Assembly (NCBI RefSeq): GCF_017743975.1
Contig: NZ_JAGHRC010000004.1
Coordinates: forward strand, 468,618-532,617
Direction of reading: 5' to 3'
Source of the DNA: Ruegeria sp. R14_0
GTDB lineage: Bacteria; Pseudomonadota; Alphaproteobacteria; Rhodobacterales; Rhodobacteraceae
Length of the DNA stretch: 64,000 nucleotides
Shown here in pieces: positions 8,590-16,619 of the stretch (position 1 is its first letter; every line of letters starts with the position of its first letter). The position numbers and the translations under genes are program-made. Below the pieces are notes generated by a model. It was not told where the DNA came from, did no database searches, and saw nothing but the letters and a program-made list of their open reading frames with translations.

Positions 8590-9270
8590 ATGCCAAGAAC
8601 ACGCGCGATAGCACGTCAAAGCCTGCCAGATGTCATCACAGATGACCTGCGTGAACGCATTCTGAGCGGCGAGATGGCCGAAGGCGAAACTATCCGGCAA
8701 GAGGCTCTGGCCGAGGAGTATGATGTCTCGCGCATGCCAATCCGCGAAGCGCTCAAACGGTTGGACGCCGAAGGGCTGGTTCAACTGACAAACAATCGCG
8801 GTGCATCGGTCACCTCGCATTCCCTTTCCGAGATCGGAGAGATCTTTGACCTGCGAGTGCTTTTGGAAGTCGACGTCTTCAGACGCGCGATCCCTCAAAT
8901 GACCGAAGCGGATTTTGCGACCTGCGAGCGGCTGCTGAATGACATGGAAACGTCGTACGAAGCATATGACGTCGGCCGCTGGGGCAGTTTGAATTATGAA
9001 TATCACAAGGCCCTGTACGCGGCTGCTGATCGTGGGCTGACCAATGAAATCCTGCAAAGGGTCAATCTGCAGTCCGACCGATATGTCCGCATGCATCTGA
9101 GCGTGATGGAACAGCGCGAACCGGCCAAAAAAGACCACCGTCAGCTATTGTTGCTCGCCCGCAAGAGGCAGGTTGAGACCGCATGTGACCTGCTGACCAA
9201 ACATATTCAGCGCACCAAAGACGAGTTGCTGGAAATGGTTGTCAAAACACGTGGCGGCGAAACCAGCTGA
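8590..9270 (+). CDS. GntR-family (FCD) transcriptional regulator
   Basis: This 226-aa DNA-binding regulator has a winged helix at residues about 10-75 (LRERILSGEMAEGETIRQEALAEEY, then SRMPIREALKRLDAEGLV) and a helical FCD ligand domain (EIGEIFDLRVLLEVDVFRRAI, YEYHKALYAAA, RQLLLLARKRQVETACDLL with a KHIQ end). The FCD metal-binding pattern is partly visible (Asp in FDLR, His in YHKAL and in KHIQ). ATG 8590 is preferred over an upstream in-frame ATG at 8548 because the latter lies inside the palindromic operator. It is divergent from the aldehyde dehydrogenase and convergent with the remnant dpp operon that carries the same operator, so both are candidate targets. Confidence 0.88.
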   Translation: MPRTRAIARQSLPDVITDDLRERILSGEMAEGETIRQEALAEEYDVSRMPIREALKRLDAEGLVQLTNNRGASVTSHSLSEIGEIFDLRVLLEVDVFRRAIPQMTEADFATCERLLNDMETSYEAYDVGRWGSLNYEYHKALYAAADRGLTNEILQRVNLQSDRYVRMHLSVMEQREPAKKDHRQLLLLARKRQVETACDLLTKHIQRTKDELLEMVVKTRGGETS

Positions 9271-9299
9271 AGCCTCTGTTGGCCCAGAGGATGCAGGAA

Positions 9300-9696
9300 C
9301 GCGACCTTGTGATCTGTTCCGCTCAGTTCTGGCGGGGCCGCGACAGGCTTTCGTTGCTAGCCAGCACCGTTGCGCAAAAGCACACCCATTGCAGATATTC
9401 ATCGGTGAGGGCAGCCCACCAGAAGCGAAGACATCAGCGCCGGATCAAAAACTTGCCTCGGTTCACCGCAGCGACAACGCCGCCGGCAGTCCCAAACGGG
9501 CTTATTGGTGACAGAGTTCTCACCCAGCTCGCCGTGCAACGCACCGAACAGACAATCCCAAAATTGCTGCAGCACGGGTTTGTTGAAACCCAGCTTTTCG
9601 CCCATTTCCTGCTAGCGGTTTTCCGATCATACCGCGTTCACCGGCCATCACGATAATCGGATCACCCGGCCGAACTCGGATGAACATGAAAGGCAT
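9300..9696 (-). pseudogene. Fused remnants of dipeptide ABC permease (dppB) and ATPase (dppF)
   Basis: Read on the minus strand, the region starts with an ATG overlapping the peptidase stop (TGATG) and encodes FIRVRPGDPIIVMAGERGM, the conserved N-terminal stretch of DppB-type permeases. After a frameshift it continues with LGFNKPVLQQFWDCLFGALHG and LGENSVTNKPVW, also DppB. It then jumps, in a third frame, to SPMNICNGCAFAQRCWLATK and ACRGPA, the C-terminal cysteine-rich end of oligopeptide transporter ATPases. A large internal deletion therefore removed most of dppB, dppC, dppD and dppF. The ends are approximate. This is a degraded copy and makes no transporter. Confidence 0.75.
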
Positions 9697-10790
9697 CAGC
9701 GACCTATGAGTGTCAGGTCTTTGGGAAAGCTGGTCAGCGAGCGGCAACCGTCTTCGGTTACCAGAACATCATCTTCGATCCGAACGCCGAAATTGCCCAA
9801 GTCATAGAGACCCGGTTCATTTGTCCAAACCATGCCAGCGCGCATGATCTGATCGTTCCCACGCATAATATACGGCGCTTCGTGCACGTCACGGCCCAGC
9901 CCGTGCCCTGTCTTGGTACGGATGCGGTCGGCATATGGCGATACTTCGAGAACTCCGGTCACAGCGTCGTCGATATCATGGGCGGTCACGCCCGGTCGGC
10001 AAGCTTCAAAACCAGCCAGATTGGCGCGCAGAACCGTGTCGTAGACCGCCCTGCCCTCATCCGACACCTCCTGAACGAAAAAGGTCCGCGTGATGTCAGC
10101 GGCAAACCCATGTTTGCGCGCACCAAAGTCGAACAGAAGTGCGTCGCCCGGCTTGATCTGATAATCCGCCCGCGCCTTGCCATGTGGTCGCGCCGAGTTG
10201 TCCCCGGCCGCAACGATGGGCGAAAAGGCCAGTGAGGCCGCACCTTCGGAAAAAAGCGCCTGAACCAGCGCCTGCTCGATCTGTTTTTCCGTTTGACCGA
10301 CGCGCACATCTGCAATGACACGTTCCAGAGCGCGTTCCGAAGCATCGATGGCCGCTTGCAGGGCGGCAATATCGTCGTCCGTCTTGACTATGCGCAGGCC
10401 CGAGATTTCGCGCTCACCGTCCACGATGCGCAGATCTGGCATGGCGCGGGTAAAGGCCTTGGACACAAAGACCCGCATCACCTGCCCCTCAACGGCCAGG
10501 GATTTTAGCGGCATATGCTCGGCCATGGCAGCGAATGCACCGTCATATCCGGTCTGATCCAGCCAATCGAAAACCGCGCCATCGAAGCCGACCAGATCCC
10601 ATGATCCCAGTTCCAGATTAGGCACAATTGCTGCCGGGTCGCCCTGCGCCGGGATCACGACCACAAAGGGACGCTCGTGGCTCATGAAGGGTTTTCCCAA
10701 TGCGCGGGTGAAATTCGGGCCGGGCACCAGTGCCACGGCGTCTACTGACATCTCATTTGCCAGCTGACGGTACTCGGACAAATTCGGCAT
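9696..10790 (-). CDS. M24-family metallopeptidase (Xaa-Pro dipeptidase-like)
   Basis: This 364-aa cytoplasmic peptidase probably cleaves Xaa-Pro peptides. The N-terminal creatinase-like domain (residues 1-125) leads to the pita-bread catalytic domain. All five metal ligands are present: Asp in LLFDFGARK and in AADITRTF, His in TGHGLGRDVHEAP, Glu in TNEPGLY and Glu in VRIEDDVLV. Start ATG 10790 has AGGAGG 9 bp upstream. It lies between the dppA and dppB remnants, with its stop still overlapping the dppB relic start, so it was the second gene of a dipeptide uptake operon. It alone has kept an open frame, which suggests it is still used. Expression may still depend on the dppA promoter and its operator. 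Confidence 0.88.
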   Translation of the reverse strand: MPNLSEYRQLANEMSVDAVALVPGPNFTRALGKPFMSHERPFVVVIPAQGDPAAIVPNLELGSWDLVGFDGAVFDWLDQTGYDGAFAAMAEHMPLKSLAVEGQVMRVFVSKAFTRAMPDLRIVDGEREISGLRIVKTDDDIAALQAAIDASERALERVIADVRVGQTEKQIEQALVQALFSEGAASLAFSPIVAAGDNSARPHGKARADYQIKPGDALLFDFGARKHGFAADITRTFFVQEVSDEGRAVYDTVLRANLAGFEACRPGVTAHDIDDAVTGVLEVSPYADRIRTKTGHGLGRDVHEAPYIMRGNDQIMRAGMVWTNEPGLYDLGNFGVRIEDDVLVTEDGCRSLTSFPKDLTLIGR

Positions 10791-10815
10791 GTGCGCCGGC
10801 CTCCTAAATTGGATA

Positions 10816-10845
10816 ATCGGAGCCGCCAATTGGGGCAGCTCCGAT
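10816..10845 (-). promoter_or_regulatory. Intercistronic hairpin between dppA relic and M24 peptidase
   Basis: A perfect 8-bp stem (ATCGGAGC / GCTCCGAT) with a 14-nt loop starts at the relic dppA stop and has no T-run after it. Such hairpins often protect the binding-protein mRNA or attenuate transcription of downstream genes; a similar one follows frcB at 61141. Confidence 0.6.
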
Positions 10846-11376
10846 CAGTGAGTGGTGTTCAGTTTGACGCTTGCGCCGCAGAAAACATGGCCGCCCATGG
10901 GACGAACCTTGTAGCCCTGCACCTCGTTGCACAGCGGCATGTAGACAGCCGAATGCCCTCTGTGCCTGTTCATACTTCCTGGCCTCAAGGATCAGGTCTT
11001 CGCTCGGCTGGTGGCGCCATTGTAACCGGTTTGACGCTTTGCGACCGTTACCGTCCCGCAGAGCTGCACCGTCTCTGTTCAGATCATTCGAATGGAACTT
11101 AACGCCCTGATGCAGGTTTAATGGGTATTCCAAACCGTCATCGCTGGCTTCAACGCTTTCCACCAGACCCGGGATCACATTGGTCATGTCGGCCTCAAAC
11201 TAATGCAGTCGGTTATAGATCGGGCGCGACAAGGCATCAAAGGTGGTCCCGGCTGTAAACAGTGCCGGGTCGAACCCTTCGGGTGAACCTTCAGAACAAC
11301 ACACCAATGTGCTGGCTTGAGCGGCCGCGCCGGACAGGGCGCCCACCGTAGTTGCCGCAGAAAATCCAAGCTTCAT
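10845..11376 (-). pseudogene. Remnant of dipeptide-binding protein gene (dppA)
   Basis: ATG 11376, with GGGAGA upstream, opens a signal peptide (MKLGFSAATTVGALSGAAAQA) followed by LVCCSEGSPEGFDPALF and TAGTTFDALSRPIYNRL, the start of mature DppA. An in-frame TAG at 11200-11202 interrupts it, after which the same frame resumes with TNVIPGLVES and GVKFHSND. The middle, about 380 codons, is missing. In another frame the last part reads HSAVYMPLCNEVQGYKVRPM, the usual DppA C-terminus, ending at TGA 10845-10847. The gene is thus dead by a nonsense change, a frameshift and a deletion. Confidence 0.8.
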
Positions 11377-11474
11377 GATTGTCTCCCAAAAAAGTGTTTT
11401 TGTTCTGCTTTACCGTCGTTTCTAATTTGCCAAGCAATTTCAGACGACTCTCATCGTCGCGAGATAAGTGCTAT

Positions 11475-11491
11475 TTGTATCCAAAATACAA
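11475..11491. promoter_or_regulatory. 17-bp palindromic operator before the dppA relic
   Basis: TTGTATCCAAAATACAA is the exact reverse complement of the palindrome at 8548-8564. It lies about 100 bp upstream of the dppA relic start, in the promoter region of the former dpp operon. This is the best evidence that the neighbouring GntR protein controls the operon. Confidence 0.65.
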
Positions 11492-11520
11492 AATCCATTG
11501 TCAACGCAATTCGATATCAA

Positions 11521-11563
11521 ACATGCCCGGCCACGAAGAACACTCGCTGGCCGGGCATGTTTT
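11521..11563 (-). terminator. Terminator of the LysR gene
   Basis: A perfect 13-bp inverted repeat (ACATGCCCGGCCA / TGGCCGGGCATGT) with a 14-nt loop lies about 20 bp beyond the LysR stop codon. The T-run is short on both strands, so termination may be bidirectional, separating LysR from the dpp relic. Confidence 0.7.
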
Positions 11564-11581
11564 CAGCAGGATTGAGAGGGG

Positions 11582-12502
11582 CTACGCCGTGAAGGTTGGC
11601 GTCACACCGACCGGAGGGCGGTCCAGAATGTAAGCGCCAATGCGGTCCAAAACCGGGCGTCTTGGGCATCCTGGCCGGGTCGCAGCGCCCAGGTTCCGCA
11701 GATTTCCCGGCCCTTCGAACGGTACAAAGTACAACGGCCATTGATCCCGTTTGAATTGTTCGGCGGCCAGAGCGGACACGATAGTGCAGTCATCAGAGTG
11801 GCAGATATGGCGGCAGATCGTCTCAAATCGCAAGGCACTCAGGTCAAATCTCTTGGCGACCCGAATTTTGGGGTCTGCCTTGGGCAAACGAGGTTCAAGC
11901 TCATAGCCGAAGCTGTGGGGCAACCGAATGAAATCGTGCGGCGGCACATCCTCGGCAGCGATCGAATCCAAGGTACACAGCGGATGATCATGGCGCATTG
12001 CCAAATACAACGGCTCGCTCCAAATCGATGTGAAGGTCAGAGCGTTGCTGTTGTTGATCTTGGCGACCAATGCCATGTCCAACTGATGATCTTCGACCAA
12101 TTGCAACATGTTCTGCGGAAGATCTTCGATCATGGTCACGCGCATACGTGGAAAAACATCGTTGAACAGTTCTGAGAAATACTGCGTTAAATACGGCGCA
12201 AGTGTCGGCGTCATACCAATCCGATAAGGGACCGCCTCGGGGTCGCGAAACTGAGTGGCGGAGTCGCGTATCTTTTGCGCGTCTGACAGGATGGATTCAG
12301 CTATACCCAGGATGCTTTGGCCAAACGCGGTCGGGCGCACTTCGTTGTTCAGCCGCAGGAACAGCTCGACACCCAACTCCTGTTCCAACTTCTTGATCTG
12401 GTTAGACAGCGCAGGCTGCGAAACGTTGCACGCAACTGCTGCCTGACTGAACTTACCATGCTTTGCAATGGCAAGCACGTACTCCAAATCTCTGAAATTC
12501 AT
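11582..12502 (-). CDS. LysR-family transcriptional regulator (OxyR-like)
   Basis: This 306-aa regulator starts MNFRDLEYVLAIAKHGKFSQ, then VSQPALSNQIKKLEQELGV, a LysR winged helix-turn-helix at residues 1-60, followed by the periplasmic-binding-like effector domain. The close spacing of FRDLEYVLAIAK and the FGQSIL segment place it near the OxyR/CynR-like branch. The effector domain holds three cysteines close together in ICRHICHSDDC where OxyR proteins carry redox cysteines; whether these sense anything is unknown. ATG 12502 follows a GAGAGATTGAG site. A longer frame to 12649 has no support. It reads away from the RTX gene and has its own terminator. Target genes are unknown. Confidence 0.85.
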   Translation of the reverse strand: MNFRDLEYVLAIAKHGKFSQAAVACNVSQPALSNQIKKLEQELGVELFLRLNNEVRPTAFGQSILGIAESILSDAQKIRDSATQFRDPEAVPYRIGMTPTLAPYLTQYFSELFNDVFPRMRVTMIEDLPQNMLQLVEDHQLDMALVAKINNSNALTFTSIWSEPLYLAMRHDHPLCTLDSIAAEDVPPHDFIRLPHSFGYELEPRLPKADPKIRVAKRFDLSALRFETICRHICHSDDCTIVSALAAEQFKRDQWPLYFVPFEGPGNLRNLGAATRPGCPRRPVLDRIGAYILDRPPVGVTPTFTA

Positions 12503-12846
12503 CCGCTCAATCTCTCTGCGGTCATACAAAAACGGCGCGTGACCGTCCCTTTGTCTACCGCAAAGTGGGGAAAGGTGCATGAAATACTGATCAACTCCGC
12601 TGACAAAACTGTTAACCAGCGCTTTTGAATAGAACCCCATTCGGGGCAAGAACGGCGTAACTCATTGAATAGTAACAAGTGAGCTTCCCGGACTCTCACG
12701 GAAAACGTGATTATTTGTATTGGTTATACGGCCAATTTGCAGGATGAATTTCAGCTGACACGGGGTGCCGTCTACCCCTTTGCTACGTGGAATGTCCGAA
12801 AAACCGGGCGGACCGCCAAACGTAACAATTTTTGACGGAGTACCCC
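12503..12846. other. Intergenic region between LysR and the RTX gene
   Basis: This 344-bp divergent spacer should hold both promoters. At 12715-12731 there is TTGTATTGGTTATACGG, a degraded version of the 17-bp palindrome found twice to the left (left half exact, right half 4 of 6). No gene is visible. A GGAG site at 12837-12840 serves the RTX start. Confidence 0.5.
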
Positions 12847-15800
12847 ATGCTGTCCCAAATGCTGACAAGCCTGCGCGCCCGCCTCTTGACCACGTCTACG
12901 ATGGCGCAAGAGACCAACCGCGACGGCCAGACCCTTTTCAACAACTTCTTTCAAAGTACCGTTGTCGATGACACTCCGGCCTTTGTTCTGGCAAATGACT
13001 TCTCGCGTCTGCTGAACTTCGGCGAGATCATCACCAACAACGCTGTCGCTGCCGTTCAGGCGCAGGGTCAAGATGTTGACGTGTTCAACTTCCGCTCGGG
13101 CCGGATCGAGGCGAACAACGGCCCCGACGCGCTGGCCACCGGCGTTCAGGTCACCGGCAGCGCCCAGGTTCGCAACTTTGGCGAGATCGCGGGCGAGTTC
13201 AACGGCGTTCAGTTTGCAGGCGCTCAAAGCTCGGGCGGTCTGGACAACTTCCGCGGTGGCGTGATCAGCTCGGACAGCCGTGCCGTGGATATTCAGGGCC
13301 AGGGCATTGATGTGCGCAACTTTGGCGACATCATCGGTACCGGTGATCAGCGCAATGGCACAATCTACACCAACAGCACTGCCGAAGATGTCTCGATCTC
13401 GAACTTTTCGGGTGGCACAATTGACGCTGGCGCAGGCAATCAAGGCGCAGGCATCTCGCTGCAGGTTGGCGATGAGGTCGGCGATCGCGTGGAAACCGAA
13501 ATTTTCAACGGTCTCGGCGCAACGATCCAAGGCCGTGGCCAAGGCGCGGCCAATACCGGGCTGGCCGGCGACGGTATCCGCATCGACGATGGTGCCGAAG
13601 GTGCAACGCTGGAAACCGAGATCGTCAACAGCGGCCTGATCTCGACCGAAAGCAACCAGGGCACAGCCGCCGGTATCCGCATCGCGGATGGCGTAAACGC
13701 CGAAGGCAACATCCTGAACAACGCAACCGGCGTGATCGAAGGCCCGCGCAATGGTCTGTATATCGGTGAAGGCGAACATGATCTGGATGTGCTGAACTTT
13801 GGCACCATCCAATCTGGCAGTCGCGCCGTGAACATCGATGGCTCGGGCGTCGACCTGATCAACGGCGGCGACATTCTGGGCACCGGTGACCAGCGCAACG
13901 GCACCGTTTATGCCGATGGTACAGCGGATGATTTCTCGGTCCGCAACCTGGACAATGGCACAATCGATGCGGGCGAGCACAATCAGGGCTCGGGTTTCGC
14001 AGCTGAAATCGGTGGGGCCGCTGACGGCGCCAACACCTTCTCGCTGGAAAACGATGGTCTGATCCAGGGTCGCGGTAACGGCGCAGCAGGCACTGGTCTG
14101 GCCGGAGACGGTATCCGCATCGGAAACCCCGGCAACGAAGGCGTTGCTGAGGTGAACATCACCAACCGCGGCGAGGTGACCTCGGAAGGCGCCAACGGTA
14201 CTGTTGCCGGCGTGCGTTTTGTGGACGGGGTCAGCTTCCAAGGCGAATTCATCAACTCCGGCACGGTCTCGGGTGTCCAAAACGGTGTTTACTTTGGCAA
14301 TGGCGATCACACCGGCGGTTCGTTTAACAACATTGGCAACGTGTCCTCTGACAGTCGCGCTCTGAACATTGATGGTATCGGGCTATCCGTTGAAAATACG
14401 GGCACCATTGTCGGTACCGACGATCAGCGCAACGGGACAGTCTATGCCGATGGTACGGCGGATGAATTCTCGGTTACCAACGAAGGTCTGATCGACGCCG
14501 GTGAAGGCAATCAGGGTTCCGGATTTGGCGTGGAAATTGGTGGTGCAACAGATGGTGCCAACACCTTCACGCTGGAAAACTTCGGGAGCATCACTGGGCG
14601 CGGGAACGCTGGTGCGGCAACGCCGCTTGCCGGTGATGGCATTCGTATCGGTAACGTTGGCAACACCGGCACGACTGACGCGACCATCCTGAATACCGGA
14701 AGCACTACCTCTAGCGGAGCCAATGGCACAGTTGCCGGCGTTCGGGTCGTCAATGGCGTGAACTTCCAGGGTACGCTGGAGAACCAGGGCGTCATTTCCG
14801 GTGTCCAGAACGGTGTGTATTTTGGTACCGGTGATCACTCTAGTGGGTCCTTTGTGAACTCTGGCGTCGTCGAATCGGGCAGCCGCGCGCTGAACATTGA
14901 TGGCGATGGCCTTGATGTCACCAACGCTGGCCAGATTATCGGTACAGGTAATCAGCGCAACGGTGCGGTCTATGCCGATAGCACTGCCGACAACTATACC
15001 TTCACCAACACTGGCACTGTCAGCGTCGATGAAGGCAGCAACGGTTCCGCCGTATCGCTGCAAACCGGTGATGTTGATGGCGATGTCGTCTCGGCGGCCA
15101 TCATCAACGAAGGAACTTTCCAGGGTAACGGCGACGCTACCGAAGGAAACCAGGTCGGCGACGGTCTGCGCCTGTTCACAGGTCAGAACGACGCGTCCTT
15201 TGCCGGAGTTGTCATCAACGAAGGCCTGATTGCCGGGTCCGAACAATCGGACGCTGCAGCCGGTATTCGTGTCGATGGTGGTCTGAACCTGCTGGGTGCG
15301 ATCCTGAACGAAGGCGAAATCCGCGGCACGGTCAATGCGATTGATGCATCGGACTCCGGTGACGTTACCATCGTCAACGACGACGAAGGCGTGATCAACG
15401 GCAACGTCCTGCTGGGCGATGGCGATGACATCTTCGTCGATCTGGGTGTCACCAATGGCGACATCGACGGTGGTGCAGGTGATGACGTTCTGATCGCAGG
15501 CGATGCTGACAATGTTTTGACCGGCGGTCTGGGCAATGACTTCATCGATGGCGGAGAAGGCGTCGATACCGCCGATTTCTCGGATCTGGATGTCGCGATC
15601 GAGGTCCGTCTGGACGCCAATGGCAACGGCACCGCCACGCGCGATGCAGGCTTCAATGTCTCGATCGTGGATGCGGCTATTGTGGCCCCGGACCAGTTTG
15701 GTGCGAATATCCCGGATGGAGGCTGGTTTGTAGAAGAGGCCGTTCAGGGCAATCTGTACTACAACATTCACACCTCCGACTTCCCTGCCGGGGAAATTCG

Positions 15801-16560
15801 CGGGCAATTGCTGGTCGATAGCGATGTAACCGAAAACGGCATCCGCACAGTTTCGCTGAGCGGCGGTCTGGATGCAGCGCAAGAGCCTGGGCCGACTTCG
15901 GACAGCGAAGCCACTGGCGACGCGACCGTTGTCATCACTCAAAACCTGACAACTGGCGAAGTCACCTACTCGAGCGATCTGAGCGTTGTGGGTCTGAACG
16001 AAGCCGACCTGAACACGCCGATCCCAGGTGTTGTCTCGGCGATCCATCTGCACAATGCACCAGCGGGCGCAAACGGCCCGGTCGTGCAGGACACGCTGGT
16101 GGACGCAGGCGCGACGCTGGATGTTGACGCAACGGGCGGCACCGGTGTTGTCGGGCAGGACGTGATCGACAATCAGATTGAAACCGACGTACTGGTCTCG
16201 ATCGAGAACGTCATCGGCTCTGACGATGGTGACGTGATTGTCGGCAGCTCTCAGGACAACGTTCTGAACGGCGCGGATGGCGACGACCTGCTGAACGGTG
16301 GGGGCGGCGATGACGTCCTGATCGGTGGCGAAGGCGCGGACACCTTCGTGTTCGAGGGCATCTTCAACGATGACACCATTTCGGACTTTGAAGCTGGCGT
16401 TGACAGAATTCAGGTCAATGATCTGGGTCCTGACTTCACCGGTCCTCTGAACCCGGTTCAGGATGGTGCGGATGCCGTGCTCAGCTTCGGTGACGCAGGC
16501 TCGATCCGTCTGACCGGCGTCGATGTCGCTGATCTGAACGAAACTGACTTCGTCGTCTAA
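12847..16560 (+). CDS. Large RTX repeat protein with CHRD segment, type I secretion substrate
   Basis: This 1237-aa protein lacks a signal peptide. About residues 40-850 are four long modules of roughly 178 residues, each with SRAVNIDG, GTGDQRNGTVYADGTAD and a closing LAGDGIRIGN, built from short strands with N-x-G turns, as in parallel beta-helices. Then come RTX nonapeptides (GGAGDDVL, GGLGNDFIDGGEG), a CHRD-like region (LYYNIHTSDFPAGEIRGQL; SAIHLHNAPAGANGPV) and a second RTX block (NGADGDDLLNGGGGDDVL) with a C-terminal TFVFEG-type end. The RTX repeats bind calcium outside the cell. The start ATG has GGAG 6 bp upstream. The two genes downstream encode its likely exporter. Probably a surface or extracellular adhesin; function is inference. 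Confidence 0.9.
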   Translation: MLSQMLTSLRARLLTTSTMAQETNRDGQTLFNNFFQSTVVDDTPAFVLANDFSRLLNFGEIITNNAVAAVQAQGQDVDVFNFRSGRIEANNGPDALATGVQVTGSAQVRNFGEIAGEFNGVQFAGAQSSGGLDNFRGGVISSDSRAVDIQGQGIDVRNFGDIIGTGDQRNGTIYTNSTAEDVSISNFSGGTIDAGAGNQGAGISLQVGDEVGDRVETEIFNGLGATIQGRGQGAANTGLAGDGIRIDDGAEGATLETEIVNSGLISTESNQGTAAGIRIADGVNAEGNILNNATGVIEGPRNGLYIGEGEHDLDVLNFGTIQSGSRAVNIDGSGVDLINGGDILGTGDQRNGTVYADGTADDFSVRNLDNGTIDAGEHNQGSGFAAEIGGAADGANTFSLENDGLIQGRGNGAAGTGLAGDGIRIGNPGNEGVAEVNITNRGEVTSEGANGTVAGVRFVDGVSFQGEFINSGTVSGVQNGVYFGNGDHTGGSFNNIGNVSSDSRALNIDGIGLSVENTGTIVGTDDQRNGTVYADGTADEFSVTNEGLIDAGEGNQGSGFGVEIGGATDGANTFTLENFGSITGRGNAGAATPLAGDGIRIGNVGNTGTTDATILNTGSTTSSGANGTVAGVRVVNGVNFQGTLENQGVISGVQNGVYFGTGDHSSGSFVNSGVVESGSRALNIDGDGLDVTNAGQIIGTGNQRNGAVYADSTADNYTFTNTGTVSVDEGSNGSAVSLQTGDVDGDVVSAAIINEGTFQGNGDATEGNQVGDGLRLFTGQNDASFAGVVINEGLIAGSEQSDAAAGIRVDGGLNLLGAILNEGEIRGTVNAIDASDSGDVTIVNDDEGVINGNVLLGDGDDIFVDLGVTNGDIDGGAGDDVLIAGDADNVLTGGLGNDFIDGGEGVDTADFSDLDVAIEVRLDANGNGTATRDAGFNVSIVDAAIVAPDQFGANIPDGGWFVEEAVQGNLYYNIHTSDFPAGEIRGQLLVDSDVTENGIRTVSLSGGLDAAQEPGPTSDSEATGDATVVITQNLTTGEVTYSSDLSVVGLNEADLNTPIPGVVSAIHLHNAPAGANGPVVQDTLVDAGATLDVDATGGTGVVGQDVIDNQIETDVLVSIENVIGSDDGDVIVGSSQDNVLNGADGDDLLNGGGGDDVLIGGEGADTFVFEGIFNDDTISDFEAGVDRIQVNDLGPDFTGPLNPVQDGADAVLSFGDAGSIRLTGVDVADLNETDFVV

Positions 16561-16571
16561 CTGACCAACGG

Positions 16572-16596
16572 CGGGGCGGCTTATGCCGCCCCGTTT
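16572..16596 (+). terminator. Terminator or attenuator after the RTX gene
   Basis: A 9-bp stem (CGGGGCGGC / GCCGCCCCG) with loop TTAT and a short TTTG tail starts 12 bp after the RTX stop. It probably limits read-through into the secretion genes, so that substrate mRNA exceeds exporter mRNA. Confidence 0.75.
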
Positions 16597-16619
16597 GTCC
16601 AACCGGAAAGGGTTCCCCG

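Noticed and set aside
12772..14310. Long minus-strand open frames opposite the RTX gene
   Set aside because: They are shadows caused by the biased codon use and repeats of the RTX gene; they show no protein family and have repeated composition only.
12847..16560. Autotransporter adhesin (type V secretion)
   Set aside because: No signal peptide and no C-terminal beta-barrel; RTX repeats and adjacent type I exporter genes explain it better.
14383..16602. 739-aa minus-strand frame opposite the RTX gene
   Set aside because: Same reason: it mirrors the repeat modules and lacks any domain or ribosome site.
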